Assembly: GCF_014217805.1 (NCBI RefSeq)
Contig: NZ_CP055156.1
Span: 3,912,585-3,976,584 of the forward strand
Source: Adhaeribacter swui
Lineage (GTDB): Bacteria > Bacteroidota > Bacteroidia > Cytophagales > Hymenobacteraceae
Direction: 5' to 3'
DNA length: 64,000 nt
This document shows, one piece after another, positions 54,136 to 63,658 of the stretch (positions within the stretch are counted from its first letter, which is position 1; each line of letters starts with the position of its first letter). The position numbers and the translations under genes are program-made. Below the pieces are notes generated by a model. That model saw only the letters and a program-made list of their open reading frames with translations. It had not been told where the DNA came from and made no database searches.

Positions 54136-55545
54136 GTGTTAAAAAAATATATTCTTTTATGTTTGTTTGGGTTGGTCTTACTCCCGGTTTACGGGCAACA
54201 GATTAGCATTGAGTTTGGCCCCAATCAAATCCCCATCGAAACGTATTTTACCATCTCAATCCGGTTAAAAGGAGAACCTTTAAAAGAGGCATCGCCTTTT
54301 CCCGAAATCGAAGGATTTCAAAAAAGTAACCGCTTTTCGAAGAAAGTTACTTTAAAAACGGGCAATAACTTGGTAGAGGAGGTGCATACCCAAAATTATG
54401 CGGCTTTAAACGAAGGTACTTTCACGATTAAACCATTCTCTATAACCGTTAATGGTCAGGCAGTAAAAAGTCCGGGAATAACCGTGCAGGTTGGCCCGGT
54501 CAACGACGATGAAGTGCCCGGTACTGTAGATGAGCCCGATGCCGAGCAAGCAGAGTTACCTAATACGGGTGGTCAATCTTTTTTAAATGTAGAAGTAAGT
54601 AAAAAACAAATTTACACCGGCGAAGGAGTACACGTAGCTTTGTATTTTTATTTATCATCGGCCGAAAACGGACAACTGGAATTTTATGATTTTTTGCAGC
54701 AACTACCCGAAATATTTAAAAAAATTAAGCAGCCAACGTGCTGGGAAGAAGTATGGGAACAAAGCGAAGTTTTGCCGGATACGGTAATGGTGAAAAAAGA
54801 AAAGTACATCCGGTACAAATTATACGAAGCGGTAAATTATCCGCTTAATGCCCAAAATTTGGTGTTTCCGGCCTTAACTTTAAAAATGCTGAAATATACG
54901 CCGGCTAAAGACGCCACCTTTGCCGATGAAAAGCGGCAGTCTGAAGTTAAACTGTTTTATTCCACGACTAAAATGGTTGCCGTAAAAGCTTTACCTCCTC
55001 ATCCGCGCCGGGAGTCAGTGCCGGTTGGTATTTACCGGTTAGATGAAAATCTGGAACGTGCCAAAGTGCCTATTAATCGGGCGGTAAATTATAATTTTTC
55101 TATTATCGGGGAAGGTAATATTGCCGCATTGCCAGCACCGGTTTTGCAAAACCTGCCTACTTTAGAAATATATCCTCCCCAAATTAAAGAAAGTATATTG
55201 CGTCAGCAGCAACGCATCTCAGGCTCTAAGCAGTTTAACTATTCCATTATTCCTAAAACGCCTGGTAAAGTGCCTCTTCGGCAATTAATGCAATTTATTT
55301 ACTTCGATCCCAAGCGGGAGCGATACGATACGCTTCAGTCCCGGTTTACCTTACAGGTAATAGGCACCGTAGACCGCGACGCCGCAATTGGTACCGGAGT
55401 AGCCGGCGACTTCTATAATCTAATTCAAACAGAAGATAATAACCTGGTCAGTATCCATAAATTCGAAAAACTTAAATTGTATACCAACCTGATTGTATTA
55501 CTTTTGCTGGCCATATCTATTTACACTTTTTTTAGAAAAACATAA
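54136..55545 (+). CDS. BatD family protein (oxygen-tolerance locus type)
   Basis: A 469-residue exported membrane protein. I prefer the GTG at 54136, giving MLKKYILLCLFGLVLLPVYG as a signal peptide; a GTG at 54118 adds six residues. The body shows the BatD-type domains: ISIEFGPNQIPIETYFTISI, VEVSKKQIYTGEGVHVALYF, FKKIKQPTCWEEVWEQSEVL and YPLNAQNLVFPALTLKM. One C-terminal membrane helix ends it (LIVLLLLAISIYTFF). BatD normally lies in a batA-E cluster; none of the others is present here. Its stop lies 4 bp before aroC, so the two are probably co-transcribed. Confidence 0.85.
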   Translation: MLKKYILLCLFGLVLLPVYGQQISIEFGPNQIPIETYFTISIRLKGEPLKEASPFPEIEGFQKSNRFSKKVTLKTGNNLVEEVHTQNYAALNEGTFTIKPFSITVNGQAVKSPGITVQVGPVNDDEVPGTVDEPDAEQAELPNTGGQSFLNVEVSKKQIYTGEGVHVALYFYLSSAENGQLEFYDFLQQLPEIFKKIKQPTCWEEVWEQSEVLPDTVMVKKEKYIRYKLYEAVNYPLNAQNLVFPALTLKMLKYTPAKDATFADEKRQSEVKLFYSTTKMVAVKALPPHPRRESVPVGIYRLDENLERAKVPINRAVNYNFSIIGEGNIAALPAPVLQNLPTLEIYPPQIKESILRQQQRISGSKQFNYSIIPKTPGKVPLRQLMQFIYFDPKRERYDTLQSRFTLQVIGTVDRDAAIGTGVAGDFYNLIQTEDNNLVSIHKFEKLKLYTNLIVLLLLAISIYTFFRKT

Positions 55546-55549
55546 CAGC

Positions 55550-56628
55550 ATGAGTAATTCGTACGGTAAAATTTTCCGGATAACTACTTTCGGCGAATCA
55601 CACGGGCAATCGGTGGGCGTGGTAATTGATGGTTGTCCGGCAGGTTTAGAAATTACGGCCGAAGAAATACAAAAAGAGTTAGACCGGCGGCGGCCGGGTC
55701 AGTCTAATATTACTACCCAGCGTAAAGAAGAAGACGAAATTTTAATTTTATCCGGACTGTACGACAATAAAACCACGGGCACCCCCATTGCCATGATGGT
55801 AAACAATAAAAACCAAGCCGGCAAAGATTACTCGCACCTGGAGCATGCCTTCCGGCCCTCGCATGCCGATTATACCTATACCGCCAAATACGGCTTGCGC
55901 GATCACCGGGGTGGAGGCCGGTCTTCGGCCCGCGAAACTTTGGCCCGGGTGGCCGCCGGAGCCGTGGCCAATAAATTTTTAAAGCAGCAAGGCATTCAGA
56001 TTGCTTCTTATGTTTCTAGTGTGGGGCCCATTAGCTTAACAGAAACTTACGAACAACTCGATCTTGATCTGATTGATAGCAATAAAATCCGGTGCCCGCA
56101 GCCGCAGGTAGCCGAAGAAATGATTAAACTGGTAGAAGAAACCCGCAAAAACCGCGATACCATTGGGGGGTTATTACCTGCGTGATTAAAGGCACTCCGG
56201 TTGGTTTAGGTGAACCGGCTTTTGATAAACTGCACGCCGAACTAGGCAAAGCTATGTTGAGCATAAATGCCGTGAAAGGTTTTGAATACGGCAGTGGTTT
56301 TGAAGGTACTAAGCTATACGGCTCCCAGCACAACGATGAATTTTACACCGACGAAAATGGCCAGGTGCAAACCCGCACCAACCATTCGGGAGGTATCCAG
56401 GGTGGCATTTCCAATGGGCAGGATATTTATTTCCGGGTAGCATTTAAGCCGGTTGCTACTATTTTACAGCCGCAAACCAGCATTAACGACCAAGGCGAAA
56501 CCATTACGCTGGAGGGCAAAGGCCGCCACGATCCTTGTGTGCTGCCCCGGGCCGTACCAATTGTGGATGCCATGGCCGCTTTGGTATTGATTGATTTTTT
56601 ACTGCGCCAAAGAACCGTTAAGATTTAA
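55550..56628 (+). pseudogene. aroC: Chorismate synthase, interrupted by a frameshift
   Basis: The two halves of one protein lie in different frames. From the ATG at 55550 the frame has FGESHGQSVGVVIDG, HAFRPSHADYTYTAKYGLRD and GGGRSSARETLARVAAGAVA, and stops at 56183-56185 right after [11 protein letters not shown]. The continuation (from about 56171) reads [38 protein letters not shown] and [20 protein letters not shown] to a stop at 56628. The break is a run of six G (56165-56170). Seven G would restore [13 protein letters not shown] and a 359-residue protein, the normal length. The total, 1079 bp, is one short of a multiple of three. A sequencing error in the homopolymer is likeliest. Confidence 0.93.
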
Positions 56629-56678
56629 TCCGACCTAAAAGATTACGGCGTTCTATTAAGGTAAATGCTAGAAATTTT

Positions 56679-56710
56679 AAAAAGCCACTTTCTTGTAAGG
56701 TGGCTTTTTT
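56679..56710 (+). terminator. Terminator after aroC
   Basis: Arms AAAAAGCCAC (56679-56688) and GTGGCTTTTT (56700-56709) around TTTCTTGTAAG; 50 bp past the stop codon. Confidence 0.85.
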
Positions 56711-56811
56711 ATTTATTTAAAAATTTGGCATATTTTTTCCTTTAAACTTAACTATCCTTAAGGTTTCCTCTTTTAAACTTTAAGGCCGCCCGCACCTAAA
56801 AACCTATTCGC

Positions 56812-57966
56812 ATGGAACAATTATTCACAATCCCAAAACACTTTATTATAAGCAAAATTTTACCGTTTGGCTTATTGGTGCTGCTATCTGCTTGTTCTAG
56901 TGGCAAGCAGTCATTTCAAAAAGGCGATTATGACCGGGCCGTTTATCAGGCGGTTAATAGGTTGCAGAAAGATCCCGGTAACAAAAAAGCCGTAAGCACT
57001 TTACAACAAGCCTATAAATTTGCCCAGGAAGATCACCAAACCCGCATCGAAGAAGCTATGAAATCTTCGGAAACTTTCCGGTGGGAAACGGTAGTGCAGG
57101 AATACGAAAACCTGAATAACCTGATAGTAGACGTGCGGCAGTGCCCCGCCTGCCGTTCAATTACCGGAACCAATACCAAGTACCCGGAGCAACTAAGTGC
57201 CGCTAAGCAAAAGGCTGCTGATGTGCGCTATAATCTGGGGCTTACATTATTAAAAGAAAACAATCGCCAAAGTGCGAAAGAAGCTTACCAGCATTTCGAG
57301 AAAGTAAAACAGTTTGTACCGGATTATAAAAACACCCGGCAAAAGCAAGACGAAGCTTACCAGGCAGCTCTACTAAAAGTAGTAGTAGAACCGGTAGAAG
57401 TAAATAAAGGTATTTACCAGTTAAGTAACGAGTACTTTCAAAACAAAATATACGAGTACCTGGAGCATTACGAACAGAAAAGTTTTATTAAGTTTTATAC
57501 TCCCCAGGAAGCCGGTAGCAAAACCTTAGTGCCCGACCATGTGCTAACATTAACATTCGATGATTTTGCCGTGGGCCAAACGTATTTAAAAGAAAAAGAA
57601 CAAAACGTAGCACGGGACAGCGTAAAAACGGGCACCGTTGAAGGAAAAGAGGTGTATGGAACTGTAAAAGCCAAGTACATCACCTACGAGAAAACCATTA
57701 CCTCCAGCGGCTTACTCGATTTCCGGGTGATGGATTGGAAATCGAAAAATATTATAACCCAGGAGAAAATGCCCGGTACTTTTGTGTGGCGTGACGAGTG
57801 GGCTACGTACAAAGGCGATGAACGCGCTTTAAGTAAAGAACAGTTAAAAAGAGCTAAACGGCGGGAGAGTGCTGTGCCTAACCCGCAATTTTTGTTTGTA
57901 GAGTTTACGAAGCCTATTTACAACCAACTAACAAGTAAAATTTCAAATTTTTACCGGAGATATTAA
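56812..57966 (+). CDS. TPR-like lipoprotein of Bacteroidota
   Basis: A 384-residue protein with lipoprotein signal (FGLLVLLSACSSGKQ, Cys28). Helical repeats cover about 30-190: FQKGDYDRAVYQAVNRLQKD, YKFAQEDHQTRIEEAMKSSE and EAYQHFEKVKQFVPDYKNT. A separate beta-rich C-terminal domain follows, with ASDVLTLTFDDFAVGQTY-like VLTLTFDDFAVGQTYLK, KYITYEKTITSSGLLDFRVM and TFVWRDEWATYKGDE. It may bind or process something at the outer membrane, but no function is known. The motif CPACRS is a possible small metal site. It is monocistronic by its promoter spacer. Confidence 0.8.
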   Translation: MEQLFTIPKHFIISKILPFGLLVLLSACSSGKQSFQKGDYDRAVYQAVNRLQKDPGNKKAVSTLQQAYKFAQEDHQTRIEEAMKSSETFRWETVVQEYENLNNLIVDVRQCPACRSITGTNTKYPEQLSAAKQKAADVRYNLGLTLLKENNRQSAKEAYQHFEKVKQFVPDYKNTRQKQDEAYQAALLKVVVEPVEVNKGIYQLSNEYFQNKIYEYLEHYEQKSFIKFYTPQEAGSKTLVPDHVLTLTFDDFAVGQTYLKEKEQNVARDSVKTGTVEGKEVYGTVKAKYITYEKTITSSGLLDFRVMDWKSKNIITQEKMPGTFVWRDEWATYKGDERALSKEQLKRAKRRESAVPNPQFLFVEFTKPIYNQLTSKISNFYRRY

Positions 57967-58101
57967 CTCTTTTAACCTTACCAGTTACGCCTAATAATTG
58001 CGTTTGATAGTAAGCAAGTGGGAAGTTATTTTTAAAAATTAATAATTGAATGATTAAGTAAATAAAGGGGTAATATCAAAAATCTTGATGCTGGTGTTTC
58101 T

Positions 58102-59478
58102 TTATAAATAAATCACCAACAGCCAAATCAAGAATAAAACTGGCAACAAAAACGGGATGGAAAAGGCGGTAATGTATTTAAAAAAACTCGGCATTTTTAC
58201 ACCGGCTTCTTCCGCAATAGCTTTTACCATAAAATTAGGCCCGTTGCCAATGTAAGAAAACGCTCCGAATAGAACGGAACCTATCGAAATGGCTTCGAGT
58301 AAGTGAAAAGTTTCGGGGGCTTGCGTTAAACCGTACGCAAAGTTTTTAACGTGATCTACGCTGCTGTAGCTTAAGCCGTATTTAGCCATGGCTAAAGATA
58401 AAAAGTTGGCGTACGTGGGGGCGTTATCCAGAAAACCCGAAAGCGTACCTGCGCTCCAGTAAAGCGTATTGGCATTTAATAATTGGGCAAATGCCGGAGA
58501 ACCCGCCACATAGGCTGCGTACTGTAAGGCTGGCATCATCGTGAAAAATATTCCGAAGAAAAGAAATACTACCTCCAGAATGGGGCCAAAGCTAAAATGA
58601 TTGCCGTTTAAGGCAGTTTTACTGGCAAAATGGTAACAGAAAAAGGCTGCCGTTAATTGAATAACTTCGCGGATATATGAAAATTTAAATTCGTGAAATG
58701 GAATGTGCGGTAAACCCGATAATACATTCGGATCGAGAAAAATAGCCCCAATAATAATAGCCAGCCAAATTAAATTACGTTTACCGGTAAAGAAAAATTC
58801 TGTTTTCTGATTTATCTTTTCTAATACTTCTTCTTTGGGTTGATAATTTAACCACACATGGCGTCTTTCCAGGTAAAAGAAAATGGCCGCTAAACCCAGA
58901 ATTGCCATAAGCCAGGGCAAGAGTAAATGCTGCAAAGTCCAGAAGAAAGGAACTCCTTTTAAAAAACCAATAAACAATGGTGGGTCGCCGAGTGGCGTAA
59001 GTAAACCGCCCGCGTTGCTCACGATAAATATAAAAAAGATAATGTGGTACGTGCGAATTTGGTTGATGTTTAACCGGATATAAGGCCGGATGAGCAGGAG
59101 GGAAGCTCCCGTTGTGCCAATTAAGTTGGCCAGCACCGCTCCGGTAATTAAAATAAAAACGTTGATAAAGGGAGTGGCCCGGGCATTTACGTTAATGTAA
59201 ATGCCTCCTGCCGCAATATACAAGGAACTCAGTAAAACCGCGAAAGAAACATAATCTGCCAACGTTTCGGCTGGCAAGTGGGTGTCGTGGAGTACCACTA
59301 AATAGTAGAGTAATATCAATAATCCTAAAGTTACCGCAATAACCCGGTAGTAATGGTGCCAAAACTTCTCGAAAAAGATGGGGCCGCAAGCAATTAAGCC
59401 GAGTAAGATTAAAAAAGGGGCAGTGATATATAGGGGTATCGGAGCTATAGGGGCAGCGAGTAACAAATAGTTAAGCAT
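58102..59478 (-). CDS. CitMHS/NhaD-like sodium:proton antiporter family protein
   Basis: A 458-residue membrane protein with about 11-12 helices. Family segments: VLANLIGTTGASLLLIRPYI, IFIVSNAGGLLTPLGDPPLF (the conserved Asn-Ala-Gly-Gly-Leu region), and near the end LSGFLDNAPTYANFLSLAMA and YIGNGPNFMVKAIAEE, the second copy of the ion-binding signature. This matches the ion-transporter superfamily type often annotated as sodium:proton antiporter or putative citrate transporter in Bacteroidota. The NAPTY motif agrees with NhaD-like antiporters. Substrate is uncertain. It faces the Nfu gene divergently. Confidence 0.85.
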   Translation of the reverse strand: MLNYLLLAAPIAPIPLYITAPFLILLGLIACGPIFFEKFWHHYYRVIAVTLGLLILLYYLVVLHDTHLPAETLADYVSFAVLLSSLYIAAGGIYINVNARATPFINVFILITGAVLANLIGTTGASLLLIRPYIRLNINQIRTYHIIFFIFIVSNAGGLLTPLGDPPLFIGFLKGVPFFWTLQHLLLPWLMAILGLAAIFFYLERRHVWLNYQPKEEVLEKINQKTEFFFTGKRNLIWLAIIIGAIFLDPNVLSGLPHIPFHEFKFSYIREVIQLTAAFFCYHFASKTALNGNHFSFGPILEVVFLFFGIFFTMMPALQYAAYVAGSPAFAQLLNANTLYWSAGTLSGFLDNAPTYANFLSLAMAKYGLSYSSVDHVKNFAYGLTQAPETFHLLEAISIGSVLFGAFSYIGNGPNFMVKAIAEEAGVKMPSFFKYITAFSIPFLLPVLFLIWLLVIYL

Positions 59479-59640
59479 ACATCAGAGTTATATCAGCTGA
59501 CTTGCTAATCAGCAACTTTTCCGGCGAAGGTAAAGGCTTTTAAACATTAGGTCAACGAACTTGTTTTTTATTTGCGGCGCTTACCCGTATTTTGCCTTTC
59601 AAATAAACTACCCACCTAGTGGAATATTCTTAAAACCTGT

Positions 59641-59648
59641 TACTTTTG
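59641..59648 (+). promoter_or_regulatory. Candidate -7 box before Nfu gene
   Basis: TACTTTTG matches TAnnTTTG 52 bp upstream of the ATG at 59700. The upstream -33 element is not obvious. Confidence 0.35.
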
Positions 59649-59699
59649 AAACTTTAATAATTATTACTAAGTTTTTACCTTATTAAGGAAGCAATCACC

Positions 59700-60320
59700 A
59701 TGATAGAAAATAAAGAAAAAGCCGTTTCGGTTTACGCAGAAGCGAACCCGAACCCGGAATCGATGAAATTTGTGCTGAGCACCATTTTGTTACCCGATGG
59801 CGTTAGCGTAGATTACCCTAACGTAGAAGCTGCCGCTAATTCGCCGTTTGCGCAGGAGCTGTTTAATTTTGATTACGTTTCGCGGGTATTTATTGCCAGC
59901 AATTTTGTTACCGTAACCAAAAACACGAATGATCAGTGGGTGCAGTTAATTCCGGAATTGCGCTTGTTTATAAAATCGTACGTAGAAGCCGGAGGGCCTA
60001 TATTCCTGCAAGATCCGGTGGCCGAGCAAACCCAGGCAGTTACTGATGTTACCGGCGAACTAAGTGGCGATGATGCCGTTATTTCGCATAAAGTAATTGA
60101 TTTATTAGAAAATTATGTGCGTCCAGCGGTAGAGCAGGATGGTGGCAATATCACTTTTAAATCGTATAAAGACGGGGTTGTTACGGTAAATTTACAAGGT
60201 TCTTGCAGTGGCTGTCCATCTGCTACGATTACGTTAAAGTCCGGCATCGAAAACTTGTTAAAACGGATGGTTCCGGAAGTAACCGAAGTAGTTGCCGAAG
60301 GCGTTACCGAATCCTGGTAA
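59700..60320 (+). CDS. NifU/Nfu-type iron-sulfur cluster carrier
   Basis: A 206-residue protein with an N-terminal Nfu_N domain (about 10-100, EANPNPESMKFVLSTILLPD) and a C-terminal NifU-like domain (about 125-200). The latter has the cluster-binding pair Cys169 and Cys172 in QGSCSGCPSATITLKSGIEN. It would accept and hand on [4Fe-4S] clusters in the cytoplasm. The start ATG is preceded by a candidate TACTTTTG box. It shares a bidirectional terminator with SecDF. Confidence 0.94.
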   Translation: MIENKEKAVSVYAEANPNPESMKFVLSTILLPDGVSVDYPNVEAAANSPFAQELFNFDYVSRVFIASNFVTVTKNTNDQWVQLIPELRLFIKSYVEAGGPIFLQDPVAEQTQAVTDVTGELSGDDAVISHKVIDLLENYVRPAVEQDGGNITFKSYKDGVVTVNLQGSCSGCPSATITLKSGIENLLKRMVPEVTEVVAEGVTESW

Positions 60321-60374
60321 TTAATCTCTTTTGTTAAAGAATTTAAAATTTTTTAAATTTTTACTTTTCTTAGA

Positions 60375-60415
60375 AAAACAAAAAGCCCGACCATTTAGGT
60401 CGGGCTTTTTGTTTT
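60375..60415. terminator. Bidirectional terminator between Nfu gene and secDF
   Basis: Perfect 18-bp arms (AAAACAAAAAGCCCGACC and complement) with loop ATTTA. A/T runs on both sides let it work in both directions. Confidence 0.93.
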
Positions 60416-60429
60416 GCACTTGTATTGTA

Positions 60430-63400
60430 CTAAGACCGTACTTTTCCGGTAGCAGCCAATTTAGGCGTAACCGTAGCTGCCGCTACGTTTGATTTATCAT
60501 CATCAATGGTATCAAGCAGGATAGGAGTAGCAATGTATAAGGTAGAATAAGTACCTGAAATTACCCCTACCAACATGGCGTAAGAGAAGCCACGCAGGGT
60601 TTCGCCCCCGAATACAAACAGAATTACTACCACAAATAACACGGTTAAAGAGGTAATAATGGTCCGGCTTAAAGTATCGTTCAAGGCCGGGTTAATCACG
60701 TCTTTAATGCGGGTTTTCGGATGATTCGTTAAATGCTCCCGGATCCGGTCGTAAATAACTACGGTATCGTTAATAGAGAAACCGATAATCGTTAAAATGG
60801 AAGCAATAAACACCTGGTCCATCTCGTAATTTAAACCAAATAAACGACCAATCGCGAAGAAAACAGTTACCATTAATGCATCGTGAACCAATGCTATAAC
60901 CCCGCCTAAGCTATATTGCCATTTCCGGAAACGCAGCATCACATACAGGAAGATACCCGCAAACGATAGCAATACCGAAAGTACCGCAGTTTTCTGAATA
61001 TCATCGGCCATGGTAGCGCCTACTTTAGACGAGCTTAATACTTTTGGTTTTTGAGCACTAAATTGCTGTAATCCCGCTTCCAATGCTGCTTGTACCGTTT
61101 CATCGGCCTTGGTAGATTCATCTTCGGCCAGGTAGCTGGTAGTTACTTTTAAGCGGTTCGAAGCGCCAAAGGTTTTTACATCGGTACCAGAACCTTTAAA
61201 CTCATCCAATAACGCAGTTCTTACATCCGAAGCCGGTACAGCCTGATCAAAGTTAACTACGTAAGCCCGGCCGCCTTTAAAATCAACACCCAGGTTAGGC
61301 CCACCCTGAATGTACATTAAGATAAAACCAAAGACAATAACGGCACTAGAGCCGATATAGGCCATTTTGCGGTATTTAATAAAATTAAAATTAAAGTTCT
61401 TGAACAGATTTTTAGAAAATGCTGTCGAGAAGCTCATCGTATTTACTTTTTTGCCACTGGTCATGTACTCCAGAATTAACCGGGATACGTAAACGGCAGT
61501 AAAGAACGAAGTAGCAATACCTAACATTAAGGTAATAGCAAAACCTTTTACCGGACCAGAACCAAAAAAGTAAAGAATAACACCGGCAAGTAAAGTAGTT
61601 ACGTTCGAGTCGAAGATGGAGCTGAAAGCCCGGTCGTACCCTTTATGAATGGCATCTTTTATACTCACTCCCATGGCCAGTTCTTCCCGGATCCGTTCGA
61701 AAATAAGTACGTTCGCATCCACCGACATACCCATGGTTAAAACCATACCGGCAATACCTGGTAAAGTAAGGGCCGCGTTAAATTGGGCCAGAATACCCAC
61801 GATAAAGAAAATGTTGAAGAACAAGGCTAAGTCAGCTACAAAACCACCTTTGCTGTAGTAGAAAATCATAAAGATTACTACTAAACCCATAGCAGCTATT
61901 GAAGATAATAAACCTTGGTTAATGGCTTCTTGACCTAAAGATGGGCCCACAATAGCTTCTTCTACAATCCGGGTGGGAGCAGGCATTTTACCCGCTTTTA
62001 AGATATTAGCTAAGTCTTGAGCTTCTTCTACAGTAAAATTACCCGAAATAGAAGAGTTACCGTTTGGAATTTCGCCTTGTACTACCGGCGCCGAGTACAC
62101 GTAGTTATCCAGCACAATCGCAACCTGGCGCCCAATAGAAGATGCCGTTAAACGCTGCCATTTTTTAGCCCCAGCCACATTCATACCCATATTTACTTCC
62201 GGACGACCTTGCTGGTCGAAGTCCTGGCGGGCATCACTGATGGCATCGCCACCTACCGGCGCTTTGTTATCGCGGCCTTTTTTAATGGCGTATAATTCTA
62301 TAAATTCTTGTTTTGCTTGACCAGCCTGAGCAGTTGGTAAGGAAGTAGGCTTAACAGCCCATAAAAACTTCATGTTCGCCGGGAACAGAGCCCGTACATC
62401 CGGACGATGTAGTAAAGCATTAACTTTGGCGGTATCGCGCACGTTTGCTTGTAAAAGGCCAGATTGTAAAAGCGGGAATAACCGGGTAAGCTGGGTGCTT
62501 TGATTGGTAGCTAAAGAATCTGTTTTGGTTGAATCGGTTTTAGCAGAAGCTACGCTATTGGCGTTTGCCGAATCAGTTACCGGCTTGCCGGTTAATGGGT
62601 CGATAGCGGGCTGGGCAGATGCTTTTGTTAATACATCAGCATCCGCTTTGGCGTTATCAGATTTGCCAGCGGTTAATTTATTAGCAGCTTCTTGCTTAAG
62701 TAAAATCTCATTTAACTGGCCAAAATAAGGAAAATACTCTTCGGGCTTCCATACTTCCCAGAACTCCAGGTTAGCCGTTCCTTGTAACAGCTTACGCACC
62801 CGGGTAGCATCGGTAACCCCGGGTAATTCAATCTGAATTTGGTCGGTGCTTTTTAACCGCTGAATGTTGGGCTGGTTTACCCCAAATTTATCAATCCGGG
62901 TTTGTAAAATATTAAAAGAACGATCGATAGCCGCACTTACTTCGGTATCGATGGCAGCAATTACCTGGGCATTGGTAGAGTTGTAGTTAATTCGGCCCTT
63001 ATTAGCAGTGTTAGAGAAAATAGCCGCTAACTTGCCACTTGGGTTAATTTCGCGGTAAGCCTGGGCAAATAAAGTAGTAAATTTAGCCTGGCTGCTGGAT
63101 TGGCGTTGTTGCGCTACTTCAAGAGCCTTTAAAAAGCTGGGATCTTTGCTGTTACCCGCCATGGATTTAATAATTTCCACGGGCGAAACTTCCAGCACTA
63201 CGTGCATCCCACCTTTTAAGTCCAAACCTAAGCTTAATTCGCTGTTCTGGATTTCTTCGTAAGTATAGCTTATACCTAAAAAGTTAAAAACAGGCTCTTT
63301 CCGAACCGAGTCCAGGTAAGCAAATTTTTTGTTTGTGTTTACATTGCCTTTGGCATCCGTGGCATACGCTTCAGCTTGTTGTTGCACGCGTTTGGATACA

Positions 63401-63477
63401 AAGGTAAACGACAGGTAATACGCGCAAAGGGCGGTAACCAATATCGTTAACAACAATATTCCGGTTTTGTTACGCAT
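60430..63477 (-). CDS. secDF: Fused protein translocase subunit SecDF
   Basis: A 1015-residue fusion of SecD and SecF, as is usual in Bacteroidota. SecD part: one N-terminal helix, then the first conserved motif SLGLDLKGGMHVVLEVS (about residues 80-96) and the periplasmic P1 domain, here lengthened by an Ala/Ser/Thr/Lys/Asp-rich segment (about 265-345) of low complexity. Six membrane helices follow with GMVLTMGMSVDANVLIFERI. SecF starts near 690 (PNLGVDFKGGRAYVVNFDQA), with a second periplasmic domain and helices ending near GISVINDTVVIYDRIRE-like GFSINDTVVIYDRIREH. It drives protein export with the proton gradient. A single gene, with a terminator downstream. Confidence 0.95.
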   Translation of the reverse strand: MRNKTGILLLTILVTALCAYYLSFTFVSKRVQQQAEAYATDAKGNVNTNKKFAYLDSVRKEPVFNFLGISYTYEEIQNSELSLGLDLKGGMHVVLEVSPVEIIKSMAGNSKDPSFLKALEVAQQRQSSSQAKFTTLFAQAYREINPSGKLAAIFSNTANKGRINYNSTNAQVIAAIDTEVSAAIDRSFNILQTRIDKFGVNQPNIQRLKSTDQIQIELPGVTDATRVRKLLQGTANLEFWEVWKPEEYFPYFGQLNEILLKQEAANKLTAGKSDNAKADADVLTKASAQPAIDPLTGKPVTDSANANSVASAKTDSTKTDSLATNQSTQLTRLFPLLQSGLLQANVRDTAKVNALLHRPDVRALFPANMKFLWAVKPTSLPTAQAGQAKQEFIELYAIKKGRDNKAPVGGDAISDARQDFDQQGRPEVNMGMNVAGAKKWQRLTASSIGRQVAIVLDNYVYSAPVVQGEIPNGNSSISGNFTVEEAQDLANILKAGKMPAPTRIVEEAIVGPSLGQEAINQGLLSSIAAMGLVVIFMIFYYSKGGFVADLALFFNIFFIVGILAQFNAALTLPGIAGMVLTMGMSVDANVLIFERIREELAMGVSIKDAIHKGYDRAFSSIFDSNVTTLLAGVILYFFGSGPVKGFAITLMLGIATSFFTAVYVSRLILEYMTSGKKVNTMSFSTAFSKNLFKNFNFNFIKYRKMAYIGSSAVIVFGFILMYIQGGPNLGVDFKGGRAYVVNFDQAVPASDVRTALLDEFKGSGTDVKTFGASNRLKVTTSYLAEDESTKADETVQAALEAGLQQFSAQKPKVLSSSKVGATMADDIQKTAVLSVLLSFAGIFLYVMLRFRKWQYSLGGVIALVHDALMVTVFFAIGRLFGLNYEMDQVFIASILTIIGFSINDTVVIYDRIREHLTNHPKTRIKDVINPALNDTLSRTIITSLTVLFVVVILFVFGGETLRGFSYAMLVGVISGTYSTLYIATPILLDTIDDDKSNVAAATVTPKLAATGKVRS

Positions 63478-63658
63478 TGATGATTAATTAAAAAATGATG
63501 AATGGTGAAAATTTAATATTTTAAAAATTTAAAAGCAGATTTTTTGGGCTCCGGAAGAGCCACTAAAAAACCACCTTGCCGGGTGTTGTTGGTTTCCGAA
63601 ATAGTTATGTAGCAGCAACAAAGCTATTGTGGGTAAAATTCGGAAACTACCCGAAAAT

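Noticed and set aside
55493-55549. N-terminal extension of chorismate synthase upstream of the ATG
   Set aside because: It would overlap the BatD membrane helix; the ATG at 55550 opens with the conserved N-terminus (MSNSYGKIFRITTFGESHG).
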